Shown here one piece after another: positions 32,503 to 42,784 of a stretch of DNA of 64,000 nt (position 1 is its first letter; every line of letters begins with the position of its first letter). Below the pieces are notes generated by a model. The model was not told where the DNA came from. It did no database searches and was given only the letters and a program-made list of their open reading frames with translations. Where the stretch lies: NCBI RefSeq assembly GCF_046524175.1, contig NZ_JBEFZF010000002.1:372001-436000 (forward strand). Reading direction: 5' to 3'. Source of the stretch: Spongiivirga sp046524175 (lineage in GTDB: Bacteria; Bacteroidota; Bacteroidia; Flavobacteriales; Flavobacteriaceae). The position numbers and the translations under genes were made by a program.

Positions 32503-35275
32503 ACTCAGTTTCTTTTTCTATAAAGGGGATATTAATATTGAATAACTCAATAATCAGCTTTTTAAGCTCTGTAGTGAACAGATTGAGAGTTTGGCTAGTA
32601 ATATTTGTGTCTATTTTGCTGTACCCCGTAGGTTTTTCTCTCACTCCAAATTTTTGAAAGCCTTCTTTTTGATTTTTGAAAGAGATGATACCTGCTTCCA
32701 CCGGACTTGTAAAAGGATAGTGATGGTTAATCATAAAAGCATAGCACAATACTTGAAAGCTCTTACTGTATTTTTTGTAATCTGTATTGATAAGGCCCCA
32801 ATCGTATAATCGCACTTCAGACGGATTAACTTTTCCTGTTTTGTAATCAATAATTCTCAGGGTGCCATTATAAACATCAACTCGATCAACTTGACCAACT
32901 ACATTAATCATAAAGGGTAATTGGTCTATGTGAATAGGAGCACTAAAGTCCTTTTCTATATGAAGTATTTTAATTTGATTGCCTTTTTTAATTTCAGCTA
33001 ACTCCGCATTCAAGAAGTTTTCAATATAGCGTTTAGCGACATTGAAAATAATTAGGTTCATCCCTTCATTAATGGATTCACTATTATACACTTCATTGAA
33101 ATGATGTGTTACTACTGCATCAACATTTTTTTTCATATTAATAATATGCTCCTCATGTAGTAACGTATCAAGAAGTGGTAAATAAAATACTTTTAATGTT
33201 TCATGAACAATAGTGCCCAGTGTATTGGCCGCTACGGTTTGCTCAACCTCATCGTATTGGCGTATTTGTAAAATTTTCTGATTAAAGAAATCGATCGGAT
33301 TTCGAATATAATTGGTTAGGGATGAAGGTGAAAATCCTTTAGCGGCAATTTCTTTTAAACGATTAATGACATCATCATTTTTATGGATTGACCTTAATGT
33401 GTTATGTAGTTTTGGTACAGGAGTGTTTAAATTTTCATGTGTTATATAATGATTGGGTTGCTTCTCAATTTCTAACTGATTAATAAATCGACTTTTCTCA
33501 CCACCATTCAAGGCATCAGGCTCTGTATTGTATATTAAATAAATATTTTTTGCACGTTGTAGTTGTTTGTAAAAATGATAGGTGTAAATAGCATCTTTTT
33601 CTTGGTAGGTGGGTAATTTATATTGCAGTTTTAAGTCAAATGGTAAAAACGAATTTTGTGTTTTTCCTGAGGGGAATACACCTTCATTTACGTTGGTTAT
33701 AATGACTGTTTCAAAATCTAAAACTCTAGACTCCAGCACACCCATGAGTTGCAGCCCTTCTAGAGGTTCACCTTGAAAATCGAGGGTTTCAATGCTGAGC
33801 AGCTCTTTGTATACTTTATGTAATGCCTTGACTGATTTTAAATAATGATATGTCTCATTTAGTTGATGAAGCTGATTAAACAGCTGGTGAAAACGGAATA
33901 GGTATTCTAAAAGCAATGCGTCTTTCTGTTCACTATTTCGCTTTTTTTCCTTTAATGCTAGGATAAGTGTTTGTAATTGCTCAATTCCTTTTTTTGGACT
34001 ATTGTTCCAGGATTCAAAAAGCAAAGAAATTTCAGATTTTATTTCACTACTAGTAATGGTGTTTAGTTGATCAATATTTGTAAAAATGATATTGTTTTGT
34101 TGTAGATAATCAATGATTAATTGAGCTTGATCTGTCTGTTTTGCAAACAACCATTGGCGAACATTGGGATGCGATAGTATTTGAATTACGTCTTGATAAT
34201 ATAATCGTTGTTCATTTTTTTCATGTAAGCTGAACAAAAGCTCAAATAATGTGGTTATTGGTGCTGCTTTTAATGGGAACCCCATCGTGATATTCATGTT
34301 AGGAATACTTTCTGGGATGGCATTTAACATGGGGATTAGCAATTGTTCATCGCCTAAAATGACTGCCGTATTTTGCAGCGAGTTATTTTCTTTGACTAGT
34401 TGATCAAGTAAGTACCCTATATATTTAGCTTGACCAATATTTTTAGGAACACCCTTAATATGAATGTTTTTGGATGATGCAAAAGTGTCAAATTCCCAAT
34501 TAAAAGAGTTGGATTGATAATAAGCCCATTTGTTTTTATAACTACGCAAAAACATGGATGCTGCATGTATGGAGTCGTTCATGAAAACTCGATCGGTATC
34601 CCAAAATACCTCGGCCTTTTCTGCTTCAAGAAGTTGTTGTATAATTTCTTGTTCAGCATTATTAAGTGCATTGAAACCAGCGAAAATATGTTTGTTATTA
34701 GTTTCTTGGGCATAGGTTTTCGCTTTTTTTGCCGCAGCTCTATATATTAGTCCTTGATACGCTTTTTTCTGATTTACCAAGTTGTTAGTAAAATGGGTGT
34801 AATATGTATGTAACCGACTCCAGAAAGCAAGATAATTCTTTACCATTTCAGTTCTATCAGGTTGAACTGACCAATGCTCTATATCTTTTATTTCACTTAG
34901 GTAATTTAATATCTCAGCCGGTGGCACAAGGTAGCGGTCAATCTCGTTAAAGTCTTGTAACAATATTTGCGCCCAGGTAGAAAATGTTTCGAATGAATCC
35001 TGATTTTTTGATGGAGTGAGTTCAACATACACCTTATAAAATTCAAAAAGTAATTGTGTATTATCTGCAGGTTGAAGCCCAGATAATTCACAAATAAACT
35101 CTTCTATACTTAAAATTTTAGGGGCAAAGGTTGTCTTGGTAATTTGCTTTCTCAACGCCTGTAACAAAAAGACCCCGGCACGCTTACTTGGCAATATGAA
35201 GGTAAGCTCATGCAATGCATTGTGATTGCTAGTCACATTTGTAATGAGTGTTTTAATAAACGAGTCTTGGGACAT
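32492..35275 (-). CDS. AddB-like PD-(D/E)XK nuclease/helicase-fold subunit
   Basis: 927 residues. The N-terminus 'ELTFILPSKRAGVFLLQALR' is the Walker-A-less start typical of Bacteroidota AddB-like proteins. The C-terminal RecB-type nuclease has 'GTIVHETLKVFY' and the catalytic 'LRIIDYKTGK'. It should pair with the AddA-like helicase-nuclease at 38163-41303 for double-strand-break end resection. The usual neighbour is separated here by ompA and kbl. Assignment to AddB rests on architecture, as sequence conservation is low in this family. Confidence 0.82.
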   Translation of the reverse strand: MSQDSFIKTLITNVTSNHNALHELTFILPSKRAGVFLLQALRKQITKTTFAPKILSIEEFICELSGLQPADNTQLLFEFYKVYVELTPSKNQDSFETFSTWAQILLQDFNEIDRYLVPPAEILNYLSEIKDIEHWSVQPDRTEMVKNYLAFWSRLHTYYTHFTNNLVNQKKAYQGLIYRAAAKKAKTYAQETNNKHIFAGFNALNNAEQEIIQQLLEAEKAEVFWDTDRVFMNDSIHAASMFLRSYKNKWAYYQSNSFNWEFDTFASSKNIHIKGVPKNIGQAKYIGYLLDQLVKENNSLQNTAVILGDEQLLIPMLNAIPESIPNMNITMGFPLKAAPITTLFELLFSLHEKNEQRLYYQDVIQILSHPNVRQWLFAKQTDQAQLIIDYLQQNNIIFTNIDQLNTITSSEIKSEISLLFESWNNSPKKGIEQLQTLILALKEKKRNSEQKDALLLEYLFRFHQLFNQLHQLNETYHYLKSVKALHKVYKELLSIETLDFQGEPLEGLQLMGVLESRVLDFETVIITNVNEGVFPSGKTQNSFLPFDLKLQYKLPTYQEKDAIYTYHFYKQLQRAKNIYLIYNTEPDALNGGEKSRFINQLEIEKQPNHYITHENLNTPVPKLHNTLRSIHKNDDVINRLKEIAAKGFSPSSLTNYIRNPIDFFNQKILQIRQYDEVEQTVAANTLGTIVHETLKVFYLPLLDTLLHEEHIINMKKNVDAVVTHHFNEVYNSESINEGMNLIIFNVAKRYIENFLNAELAEIKKGNQIKILHIEKDFSAPIHIDQLPFMINVVGQVDRVDVYNGTLRIIDYKTGKVNPSEVRLYDWGLINTDYKKYSKSFQVLCYAFMINHHYPFTSPVEAGIISFKNQKEGFQKFGVREKPTGYSKIDTNITSQTLNLFTTELKKLIIELFNINIPFIEKETEYDN

Positions 35276-35346
35276 GCGGTGAAAGAGAAAATGTACTTGT
35301 TAAAAGTAAGAATAATTATAGGTTTTGCAGGAGATGAAAAAGGAAA

Positions 35347-35371
35347 AGCCTCCTGTTTTGAAGAGGAGGCT
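35347..35371 (-). terminator. Second intrinsic terminator downstream of ompA
   Basis: Stem AGCCTCCT / AGGAGGCT (35347-35354 / 35364-35371) with a 9-nt loop. On the - strand it is followed by a T-rich run. With the stronger hairpin at 35391-35420 it forms tandem terminators that isolate ompA from the addB-like gene. Confidence 0.65.
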
Positions 35372-35390
35372 ATTAAGGTATTATAAACAA

Positions 35391-35420
35391 AAAAGCCTCG
35401 GCATTTATGCCGAGGCTTTT
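35391..35420 (-). terminator. Strong intrinsic terminator of ompA
   Basis: A perfect 14-bp stem (35391-35404 / 35407-35420) with a 2-nt centre and flanking A4/T4 runs, 21 nt past the ompA stop. It is symmetric, so it can work on either strand. Confidence 0.85.
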
Positions 35421-35441
35421 GAATTATATATGATAATCTAA

Positions 35442-36803
35442 TTAGTTTTTCACTAAGTTGATTTCTACACGACGGTTGTTTGCACGTCCCGCTCTAGTTT
35501 TGTTAGAAGCGATTGGCTTATCTTCACCGTAACCAGTAGCAGAAAGTCTGTTAGAAGCAATACCGTTTGTGATTAAGTAGTTCATCACAGAGTTAGCTCT
35601 TTCATCAGAAAGACGCTGGTTAGTAGATGCTCTACCTACGCTATCAGTATGACCTTCAATTGTAAATTTAGCATTAGGGTACTCTTTTAAGATATTGATA
35701 ATGTCACCTAATACAGTTTCAGACTGAGATTTGATTGTAGACTTACCAGTATCAAATAAGATAGTCTTAGCGTAATCATTTAATTTCTTCTGAACTTCTT
35801 CAGTTACTTCAGGACAACCGTTGTTAGCAACAGTACCTGCAACATCTGGACACTGATCGTCTTTGTCAAGAACGCTATCACCATCTTTATCTGGCCATGG
35901 GCATCCTTTGTTTTCAGATGGACCAGCTTCGTTAGGACAAGAATCATCTTTGTCAGCAACACCGTCACCATCAGCATCAGGACATCCATTCATTTCTTTA
36001 GAACCAGCTTCGTTAGGACAAGCATCATCTTTATCAGCAATACCATCACCGTCAGTATCAGGACATCCATTTAATGCAGGAAGACCAGCTACATCAGGAC
36101 AATCATCTTTACTATCTTCGATGCCATCACCGTCAGTATCAGGACATCCGTTGAAAGCCTCAAGACCAGCAACTTCTGGACAAGCATCGTCTTTGTCATA
36201 GATACCGTCACCATCAGTGTCAGTACCACCAAAACGAATAGCAAGACCTAATACGTGCTGGAAGTGCTCGAAACCATAATTTTCGAATACGTGCTTATAG
36301 CTAGATTGAACATTTAAACCTAAGTTTTCAGTAAACCAGTAATTAAAACCTAAACCACCGTTGATGGTTCCAGCTCCTATTTCATCAACCCAAGTATAAC
36401 CACCACCAATCTCAACGAAAGGATCGAATTTTTTACCTTCAGTAAGGTTATACTTAATAGTACCGTCGATAGCATAGTGAGAAAGATCGTCAACACTTAC
36501 GTCACCAGCTTTGTCGATTCTGTTTAAAGACCCTCTAGCACCTAAAGAGAATCCATCACCTACGTACTTAGATACTGCAATAGTAGAAATAGAAGGCAAA
36601 ATGTTCCAGTGGTCAGATACATTGAAGTACTCATCGAACCAGGGTCCTGCAAAAGCTTTGTCAGAATTAGTTGGATAGAGGTCAATGGCGTTCACACCAA
36701 AGCTAAATTGCCACGGGTTGTTTTTGTCTTGTGCGCTCACATTGCTAATACCTGCAAAAAGCAATACAGCAATTAGTAATCTGCTAAGATGTTTCATGTT
36801 CAA
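35442..36803 (-). CDS. OmpA-family outer-membrane protein with thrombospondin type-3 repeats
   Basis: 453 residues: signal peptide (cleavage near 'VSA-QD'), an eight-strand-barrel-like region (about 30-195), then acidic calcium-binding repeats of the form 'DTDGDGIxDxxDxCP' with 'NGCPD' links (about 197-325), and a C-terminal OmpA peptidoglycan-binding domain with 'FTIEGHTDSVG' and 'NQRLSDERANSVMNYL'. It anchors the outer membrane to peptidoglycan and is one of the most abundant proteins in Flavobacteriia. Codon use in the repeats is regular. It has its own tandem terminators and a 117-nt leader gap. Confidence 0.92.
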   Translation of the reverse strand: MNMKHLSRLLIAVLLFAGISNVSAQDKNNPWQFSFGVNAIDLYPTNSDKAFAGPWFDEYFNVSDHWNILPSISTIAVSKYVGDGFSLGARGSLNRIDKAGDVSVDDLSHYAIDGTIKYNLTEGKKFDPFVEIGGGYTWVDEIGAGTINGGLGFNYWFTENLGLNVQSSYKHVFENYGFEHFQHVLGLAIRFGGTDTDGDGIYDKDDACPEVAGLEAFNGCPDTDGDGIEDSKDDCPDVAGLPALNGCPDTDGDGIADKDDACPNEAGSKEMNGCPDADGDGVADKDDSCPNEAGPSENKGCPWPDKDGDSVLDKDDQCPDVAGTVANNGCPEVTEEVQKKLNDYAKTILFDTGKSTIKSQSETVLGDIINILKEYPNAKFTIEGHTDSVGRASTNQRLSDERANSVMNYLITNGIASNRLSATGYGEDKPIASNKTRAGRANNRRVEINLVKN

Positions 36804-36920
36804 TTTGTTTAATTTAAAGTTTTAATTATCGACAAATGTAAGTTGTTAAATTTTATTAACAAAGGTAAATATATTAAAAATTTGGAATAATGTAAGAAAT
36901 AACGGCGAGTACCAAACGAT

Positions 36921-38114
36921 TTAGAGTACCCCTAATTCCTTACCAACTTTAGTAAAAGCTTCAACAGCTTTGTCTAAATGTTCGTTGGTATGAGCTGCCG
37001 ATAGTTGAACGCGAATACGGGCCTTGCCCTTTGGTACAACTGGAAAAAAGAAACCTATTACATAGATACCTTCTTCTAATAACTTATCGGCCATTATCTG
37101 AGATAGCTTTGCGTCATATAACATTACAGGAACTATAGCCGAATCACCATCTATAATATCAAAGCCGGCATCGATCATTCGTTTTTTAAAGTAGTCAGTA
37201 TTTTCACTTAAGCGATCTCGTAAGCTAGTGTCATTACTCAACATATCGAAGACCTTAATAGAAGCGCCAACGATAGCAGGAGCTAATGAGTTTGAAAATA
37301 AATAAGGTCTAGAGCGTTGTCTAAGTATTTCGATAATCTCCTTTTTGCCGGTTGTATAACCACCCATCGCACCACCTAGGGCTTTTCCTAAAGTTCCGGT
37401 AATAATGTCAATTCGGTCAATTACCTTCTTATCTTCTAAGGTGCCACGACCCGTACTGCCAATAAAACCTGCTGCATGACATTCATCAATCATCACCATG
37501 GCATCGTATTGGTCAGCAAGGTCACATATTTTATCTAGCGGAGCCACCAACCCATCCATAGAAAACACCCCATCGGTAACGATAATCTTAAAACGGGCAT
37601 CATCATCATTGGCTTTTTGAAGCTGAGCCTCTAAATCAGCCATATCATTATTTTGATATCTGTACCGAGCTGCTTTACATAAACGAACTCCATCAATAAT
37701 AGAGGCATGGTTTAGGGAGTCGGATATTATCGCATCTTCTTTTGTAAGTAAAGGTTCGAATACACCACCGTTAGCATCAAAAGCAGCAGCATACAAAATA
37801 GTATCTTCCGTTTGGTAGAAGTCGGCTATCTTTTGCTCTAGTTCTTTATGAATATCCTGTGTACCACAAATAAAACGTACCGATGACATGCCGAAACCAT
37901 GTGAGTCAAGGGTGTCTTTAGCCGCTTGTATTACATCAGGATGTGATGAAAGACCTAAATAATTATTCGCGCAAAAATTAATAACCTCTTCTCCCGTGCT
38001 AATTTTAATGACAGCATCTTGAGGTGAAGTAATGATGCGTTCTTTTTTAAAAAGACCTTGTTCTTTAATATCTGCTATTTCTGATTGCAGGTGTTCTTTA
38101 ATCTTTCCGTACAT
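36921..38114 (-). CDS. kbl: Glycine C-acetyltransferase (2-amino-3-ketobutyrate CoA ligase)
   Basis: 397 residues, the standard length of this PLP enzyme. Landmarks are 'NFCANNYLGLSSHPDV' (about 46-61), 'SLNHASIIDGVRLC', 'DECHAAGFIG', and the PLP-lysine segment 'GTLGKALGGAMGG'. It converts 2-amino-3-ketobutyrate plus CoA to glycine and acetyl-CoA in threonine breakdown. The partner threonine dehydrogenase is not in this window. It lies between the two recombination-nuclease genes. Confidence 0.92.
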   Translation of the reverse strand: MYGKIKEHLQSEIADIKEQGLFKKERIITSPQDAVIKISTGEEVINFCANNYLGLSSHPDVIQAAKDTLDSHGFGMSSVRFICGTQDIHKELEQKIADFYQTEDTILYAAAFDANGGVFEPLLTKEDAIISDSLNHASIIDGVRLCKAARYRYQNNDMADLEAQLQKANDDDARFKIIVTDGVFSMDGLVAPLDKICDLADQYDAMVMIDECHAAGFIGSTGRGTLEDKKVIDRIDIITGTLGKALGGAMGGYTTGKKEIIEILRQRSRPYLFSNSLAPAIVGASIKVFDMLSNDTSLRDRLSENTDYFKKRMIDAGFDIIDGDSAIVPVMLYDAKLSQIMADKLLEEGIYVIGFFFPVVPKGKARIRVQLSAAHTNEHLDKAVEAFTKVGKELGVL

Positions 38115-38162
38115 GATTGGTGTGTTTAAAAGTGCAAAATTAGCTGATTTTAGCTCATGAAA

Positions 38163-41100
38163 CTATGCTGCTATAATATTAATCGTGTCATTAATATATA
38201 CCAAAAGCTTTGCACTGATGGTAAATCCCATTTCTTTAAGGATATCTTCATAACCAATAAGCTGTTGTTGATGTTCTTTATGAATTGCTCCGGTTTTATA
38301 ATCGATAATGACCGCGTTGTTGTTTGCATCTACGCAAACTCTATCTGGGCGAAGTAAAAGTCCACTATTGCTAATAATATCGCGTTCATTATATACTTGA
38401 TAGTTGGTTTCAAAATAGGCTCTAAGTTGTTGGTTATTTGCAATCTGCTCAATCGATTGTAGCATTTCCGATTTTTGTTCGATAGCAATTAGACCTTGAT
38501 CAATTGCTTTCTCAACGGCATTGGCTATATCATCTTTATACGTCACATATGACATTATTTTATGTATGACATTTCCTTTTTCAATAGCATTTTCCTGTTT
38601 AGTATCCCACAATAGCCCTGCATTGGTCAATATATTTAATTTCTTTGTATCACGGGCATTAAATGAATAGGTGTAGATACCATCCCTTTCTTCACGAGAC
38701 TTTGCGGGTTCTATTCCTGCATTCGAATCGCCGAATTCATAAGTAAGCTCGTCACCATGCCAACGTTGTTGTTGCATTAAGAAACTTGTTAATATGGTAG
38801 CATAGGATTTTTCAGCCTCAAATCTTTTCAGATTCGGCTTATGTGATATAATATATAGCTGGTTTATCGCGCGGGTTAGTGCCACGTATAAAATATTAAG
38901 GGCATCAAGTTGATTTTGTTGTTTTTGAAGCAGGAGGATTTTCGCTGCCTTGGCATCCAGATGTGCCAACTCATCATTAACTTTTACATGGGCATATTCA
39001 AAACCATAAAGATCTTTATCAATAGGTAGCCAACACATATCTTTTCTATGGTCAATTATGGCATCATCAGCAAACGGATATATGACAATAGGAAACTCTA
39101 AACCTTTTGACTTATGTATGGTCATAATTTGTACCGCATTGTTGTTTTTAGAACTTATGATACTAAGGCTATTTTCTTTTTTCTCCCAATAGGAAATAAA
39201 ACCGGTGAAACCGGACTGATTGTGCTGTAAATATTCATATATAACATCTAGGTAAAATTGAATGTAGGCGTCTGCTTTTTTTGCCAAATGAAAACGATCG
39301 ATAATAAGCTCTACCGCTTCATACAAGTTTCTGTTGATGAATTCACTAAAATTGAAATCGATGTTAAATGCTTGCAAACTTTGAAAAAGTGCTTGTGGAC
39401 TTTTATTTATTAAATTTTTATAAAATAAATATTCATTTTTCACGTCCAGCTGATGAGCGGCTAAAAAGCTAAGCAACCTTATCTTTAATTCGGCATTTTC
39501 AGGTTGGTACCCCAACCGAATCAAATTGTTAATAAACTGAATTTTCGGATTATTTTTTAGCAACAAACTTTCGGAAGATACTACATCGATTCCATGTTCA
39601 TTTAGCACTTCAGCTAATGCAATACCTTGGGTATTTTTACGAACTAAAATGCAAATATCACCTAGAGAAACTTTTTTGGCTTTTAACGTATTTACGGTTT
39701 CAACAACTTTATTTGCGTAAAGCTCCGGAGCTTTCAGTTCCTCTTCCTTTTCAATAAATTGAATATTGACATAGCCTTCTTGCTCAGTGTTTGCCTTCTG
39801 TTCATTTCCTACCTTATATATATGTGCATGGTTGCTATTTAGAAAAAAGGGACTTGCGTGAGAGAACAAGGCATTGCAAAAAGATACAATTGTACTGGTG
39901 CTACGGAAGTTTCTCGGAAGGTTTTCAATATATGGTTTTGTTTGAGGAAATGGGCTAGAGCCATTAATTAATGCTATGAACTGCTCGGGCTCACCGCCGC
40001 GCCATCGATAAATAGCTTGTTTTGGATCGCCTACCAACATTGCCTTATTGGTTTGGGTGCTGGTTGCCAAAGCATTTTCAATTAATGGTGTTAGATTGTT
40101 CCATTGGAGGGTTGAGGTGTCTTGAAATTCATCAATAAAATATTGGTGGTATTTCTCCCCAATACGCTCATATATAAAAGGAGCGGGTTGATTTTTTATT
40201 TCGTTGCTGATAATTTGGTTAAATTCTGATATTGGTAGCAAGCCTTCTTCTTCCTTAATTGTTTTTAACTCATAATAAATAGCACTCAACACGGAAAGCG
40301 GAGTGATATTCGAATAAAAGTTATCTAGGAATTTTAAACGAGCAATCCCTTTTCTGGTTTTTTCAAAGGCAGCAGCTATATCGGGCTGGATACTATCTAT
40401 GGTTGCTTTTAGGTCATCATGTAATCCTTTATTATAAAGGGTTCCACCATTAACTAGTGTCTCTTGCCATTGATTTCCGAATTTCACCCCAAATTCTTTT
40501 TTCTCAACTTTTTCAAAAAACTTAGGGAGATATCCTCTTGAAAAATCACCGTGCTCAAGACCGCTTTCATCAATGAGATCAAGTACTTTTTTGGTTCCCT
40601 CCACAATGCTGGTGTTTAAGGTGTTTTTTTCTTTAAGAATTATCTTTTTAAGCTGATTAAAATCGCTTAAACTCTTCTGTCTCAATAACTCGACATATGG
40701 TATTTCATCTTCTTTAACCAATAATTTAGCCGTATTATTAAGATCTCTTTTAATATCCCAACTTTTATCATCATCCGCTTTATCGAGGGCAAAATCAACC
40801 AAAGTTTGAGTGAGTTGCTGTTCACTTCCGGCTTTTGACAGCAATCTGTCAACAGCTTGTGCTAAAATCAAGTCAGTATCTAAAGTCACCTCAAAATTCA
40901 TTGGGAGCTTTAGGTCATGGGCAAAAGTGCGAATCAATTTATGAGTAAACCCATCAATAGTTTGAAGGTCAAAACCTGCATAGTCGTGTATTAAATGCCT
41001 TAAAATAGACTTTGCTTTAGTCCGTAGCTGCGCTGGTTCGAGTCCTGTTTCTTGTAAGAGATCGACCAGCATACTGTCATCTTTATTGACATCGTCTGAT

Positions 41101-41303
41101 GCGAATTGGATCAGTTTATCAACAATACGATTTTTCATTTCACTTACCGCTTTATTGGTAAATGTAATTGCCAGAATGTGTCTGTATTTTTTTGGCGACT
41201 TAGCAGTTAATAATGTCTTTAAATACTGCTTGGTAAGCGTATGAGTTTTTCCACTGCCTGCAGAGGCGTTGTAAATTATGAACGGGTGATCGGTAGCTAT
41301 CAT
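38163..41303 (-). CDS. AddA-like UvrD/Rep helicase with C-terminal RecB nuclease
   Basis: 1046 residues. Helicase motif I is 'NASAGSGKTHTL' (12-23), motif II region 'YFIDEFQDTSTLQW', motif V-VI 'MTIHKSKGLEFPIVIYP' and 'LYVALTRAINQLY'. The C-terminal nuclease has 'KGNVIHKIMSYV' and 'AVIIDYKTG'. Together with the AddB-like protein it would process DNA ends for RecA loading. A second, truncated copy of its 5' end lies upstream at 42611-42718. The gene ends 49 nt before the kbl start, so they may be cotranscribed. Confidence 0.88.
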   Translation of the reverse strand: MIATDHPFIIYNASAGSGKTHTLTKQYLKTLLTAKSPKKYRHILAITFTNKAVSEMKNRIVDKLIQFASDDVNKDDSMLVDLLQETGLEPAQLRTKAKSILRHLIHDYAGFDLQTIDGFTHKLIRTFAHDLKLPMNFEVTLDTDLILAQAVDRLLSKAGSEQQLTQTLVDFALDKADDDKSWDIKRDLNNTAKLLVKEDEIPYVELLRQKSLSDFNQLKKIILKEKNTLNTSIVEGTKKVLDLIDESGLEHGDFSRGYLPKFFEKVEKKEFGVKFGNQWQETLVNGGTLYNKGLHDDLKATIDSIQPDIAAAFEKTRKGIARLKFLDNFYSNITPLSVLSAIYYELKTIKEEEGLLPISEFNQIISNEIKNQPAPFIYERIGEKYHQYFIDEFQDTSTLQWNNLTPLIENALATSTQTNKAMLVGDPKQAIYRWRGGEPEQFIALINGSSPFPQTKPYIENLPRNFRSTSTIVSFCNALFSHASPFFLNSNHAHIYKVGNEQKANTEQEGYVNIQFIEKEEELKAPELYANKVVETVNTLKAKKVSLGDICILVRKNTQGIALAEVLNEHGIDVVSSESLLLKNNPKIQFINNLIRLGYQPENAELKIRLLSFLAAHQLDVKNEYLFYKNLINKSPQALFQSLQAFNIDFNFSEFINRNLYEAVELIIDRFHLAKKADAYIQFYLDVIYEYLQHNQSGFTGFISYWEKKENSLSIISSKNNNAVQIMTIHKSKGLEFPIVIYPFADDAIIDHRKDMCWLPIDKDLYGFEYAHVKVNDELAHLDAKAAKILLLQKQQNQLDALNILYVALTRAINQLYIISHKPNLKRFEAEKSYATILTSFLMQQQRWHGDELTYEFGDSNAGIEPAKSREERDGIYTYSFNARDTKKLNILTNAGLLWDTKQENAIEKGNVIHKIMSYVTYKDDIANAVEKAIDQGLIAIEQKSEMLQSIEQIANNQQLRAYFETNYQVYNERDIISNSGLLLRPDRVCVDANNNAVIIDYKTGAIHKEHQQQLIGYEDILKEMGFTISAKLLVYINDTINIIAA

Positions 41304-41606
41304 ATATTTTATAAAGATAGCTAATGCTAGTATACTACTCGGGCGAAAAACAATTATGATAATTCTTCAACACCTAACTTTTGAATGTGAAGAAGATATG
41401 CGTCTGAAGTTGTTTGATTTTATTTAAGAATACGGACTAAAAGGTTTCTTAGAATCAAATATTAAAACCAAAATCACGTGGTTGATTGGGCTTATTTTAA
41501 ATTACAAATGTTACTATTCAGTGGATTAGCAAAGTAGATTCTTTTATTCATTTTTAAAAAATATATAGAAGTGGTATTTGCAACTAATAGTATTTAAAAC
41601 CACCCC
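41304..41606. other. 303-bp AT-rich spacer
   Basis: No coding frame, hairpin or promoter that I can support. It separates the addA-like start from the lipoprotein gene and forms one side of the apparent insertion between the intact and the vestigial addA 5' ends. Confidence 0.5.
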
Positions 41607-42401
41607 TTATATCTTAATAGTATTTTTACCAACAGGAGCATTTCGGTAACAATTATCTATGGAATTTGGATCATTAATGATATCAATCTCGCATACAAAA
41701 AGGACGCAGCATTCAAACTGATTGTAACCCAAACGCCATCTTATATTTGAATTACTACTCATTCTGGCCATGCATTCGTTAAATAGTTTATCTTCCTCAT
41801 CTGGATCTAGAGGAGGTGGTATCCTGTAACAATTTTCTATCTCTTCGTTTGAAATTCTTGAATTGGATTCATTGGATGAATCTAATCCTGGTTTACAATC
41901 GTCTAGACAGCTTTCCGGAAGATCAACTACCTCAGGAATTTTTACATTAATATGAGTAGATTTGTTTGCAACTTCGTCACTAAATATAAACTCATTAAAT
42001 TTTAAATTATAAGTATCAGTGATTACTTTACTTACTTGTTTTGGGTCTTGTTTACGAAGTTCAAAACGTTGTGATAAATCTTTCCATCGATTCACCAAAT
42101 CATTTTCGTACGATAACATATCTGTTACAGAATCGAAGCCTAATACGCTTGCCAACTCTTGTTCTTCCTGCGATGTGAGTTGGTCTTTTTCATAAAGTTC
42201 CGAAGCTCTAGTAGCATCTACTATACGAAAGCTTGTAATTACATTTTCATTGATCAATTCTAAAAATTGAGTATCCTCAACCAGTCCTTCAATACTTGCG
42301 ATCGGCTCATTATCAGAACTATCTTTATCGCAAGACGTGATCAGGATACAAATGAAACCTAACATTTGTAAAGTTTCTATAAATTTTTTTCGGAATAGCA
42401 T
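41607..42401 (-). CDS. Lipoprotein of unknown function, Cys-rich C-terminal half
   Basis: 264 residues with a lipoprotein signal: hydrophobic stretch then 'LITSCDKDSSDNEP' (lipobox Cys24, acidic residues after it as in surface-exported Bacteroidota lipoproteins). The middle is helical. The C-terminal half carries several Cys residues ('ESCLDDCKPG', 'ENCYRIPPP', 'FECCVLFVC', 'DNCYRNAP') that could form disulfides. I recognise no family. It lies inside the segment bounded by two addA 5' ends, which suggests acquisition. Confidence 0.6.
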   Translation of the reverse strand: MLFRKKFIETLQMLGFICILITSCDKDSSDNEPIASIEGLVEDTQFLELINENVITSFRIVDATRASELYEKDQLTSQEEQELASVLGFDSVTDMLSYENDLVNRWKDLSQRFELRKQDPKQVSKVITDTYNLKFNEFIFSDEVANKSTHINVKIPEVVDLPESCLDDCKPGLDSSNESNSRISNEEIENCYRIPPPLDPDEEDKLFNECMARMSSNSNIRWRLGYNQFECCVLFVCEIDIINDPNSIDNCYRNAPVGKNTIKI

Positions 42402-42610
42402 AAGGTTAAATTTTTGATTTTTAGTAGGTAAGAGCGAAAATTACAAAAGAATTTCAAACTGCACTGTATTTATTAGTCAATATATTAATGTACTATTTTA
42501 ACAAATAATCAGTCTTTCTTGTATGGTTTTCGGCTTGCAAATAAAATAGACACAAAGCTTATTGTATTTTCATTCTTATTAATTATTCCATTGTTTATTA
42601 CTTTTTTAGG

Positions 42611-42718
42611 CTATTTATTTCTAGTCAATACTTTTATAAGCTGTTTTGTAATAATATGAGTTTTTCCACTGCCGGCGGAGGCATTGTAAATAAGAAAAGG
42701 ATGGCTCGTTTTGGTCAT
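42611..42718 (-). pseudogene. Vestigial 5' end of an AddA-like helicase gene
   Basis: A 35-codon frame reads 'HPFLIYNASAGSGKTHIIT' at residues 6-24, directly comparable to the first residues of the intact addA-like gene ('HPFIIYNASAGSGKTHTLT'). It keeps the complete Walker A motif and then ends at a TAG in place of the remaining 1000 residues. DNA similarity to 41210-41303 is clear but imperfect, so it is not a fresh duplication. It probably marks an old rearrangement or horizontal replacement that brought in the lipoprotein segment. Confidence 0.8.
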
Positions 42719-42784
42719 ATGTACTATAAAAATAGACAATGATTGTATAACCACTTATTATTTTTTATTGAAACCGTTAATGCT

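Noticed and set aside
35863..36201. 112-codon + strand open frame opposite ompA
   Set aside because: It is the complement of the thrombospondin type-3 repeats; the repeated Ser/Pro pattern mirrors the DNA repeat and not a protein family.
35869..36220. Tandem repeats that could suggest a CRISPR array
   Set aside because: The repeats are in-frame coding repeats of the OmpA calcium-binding region with no spacers of uniform length.
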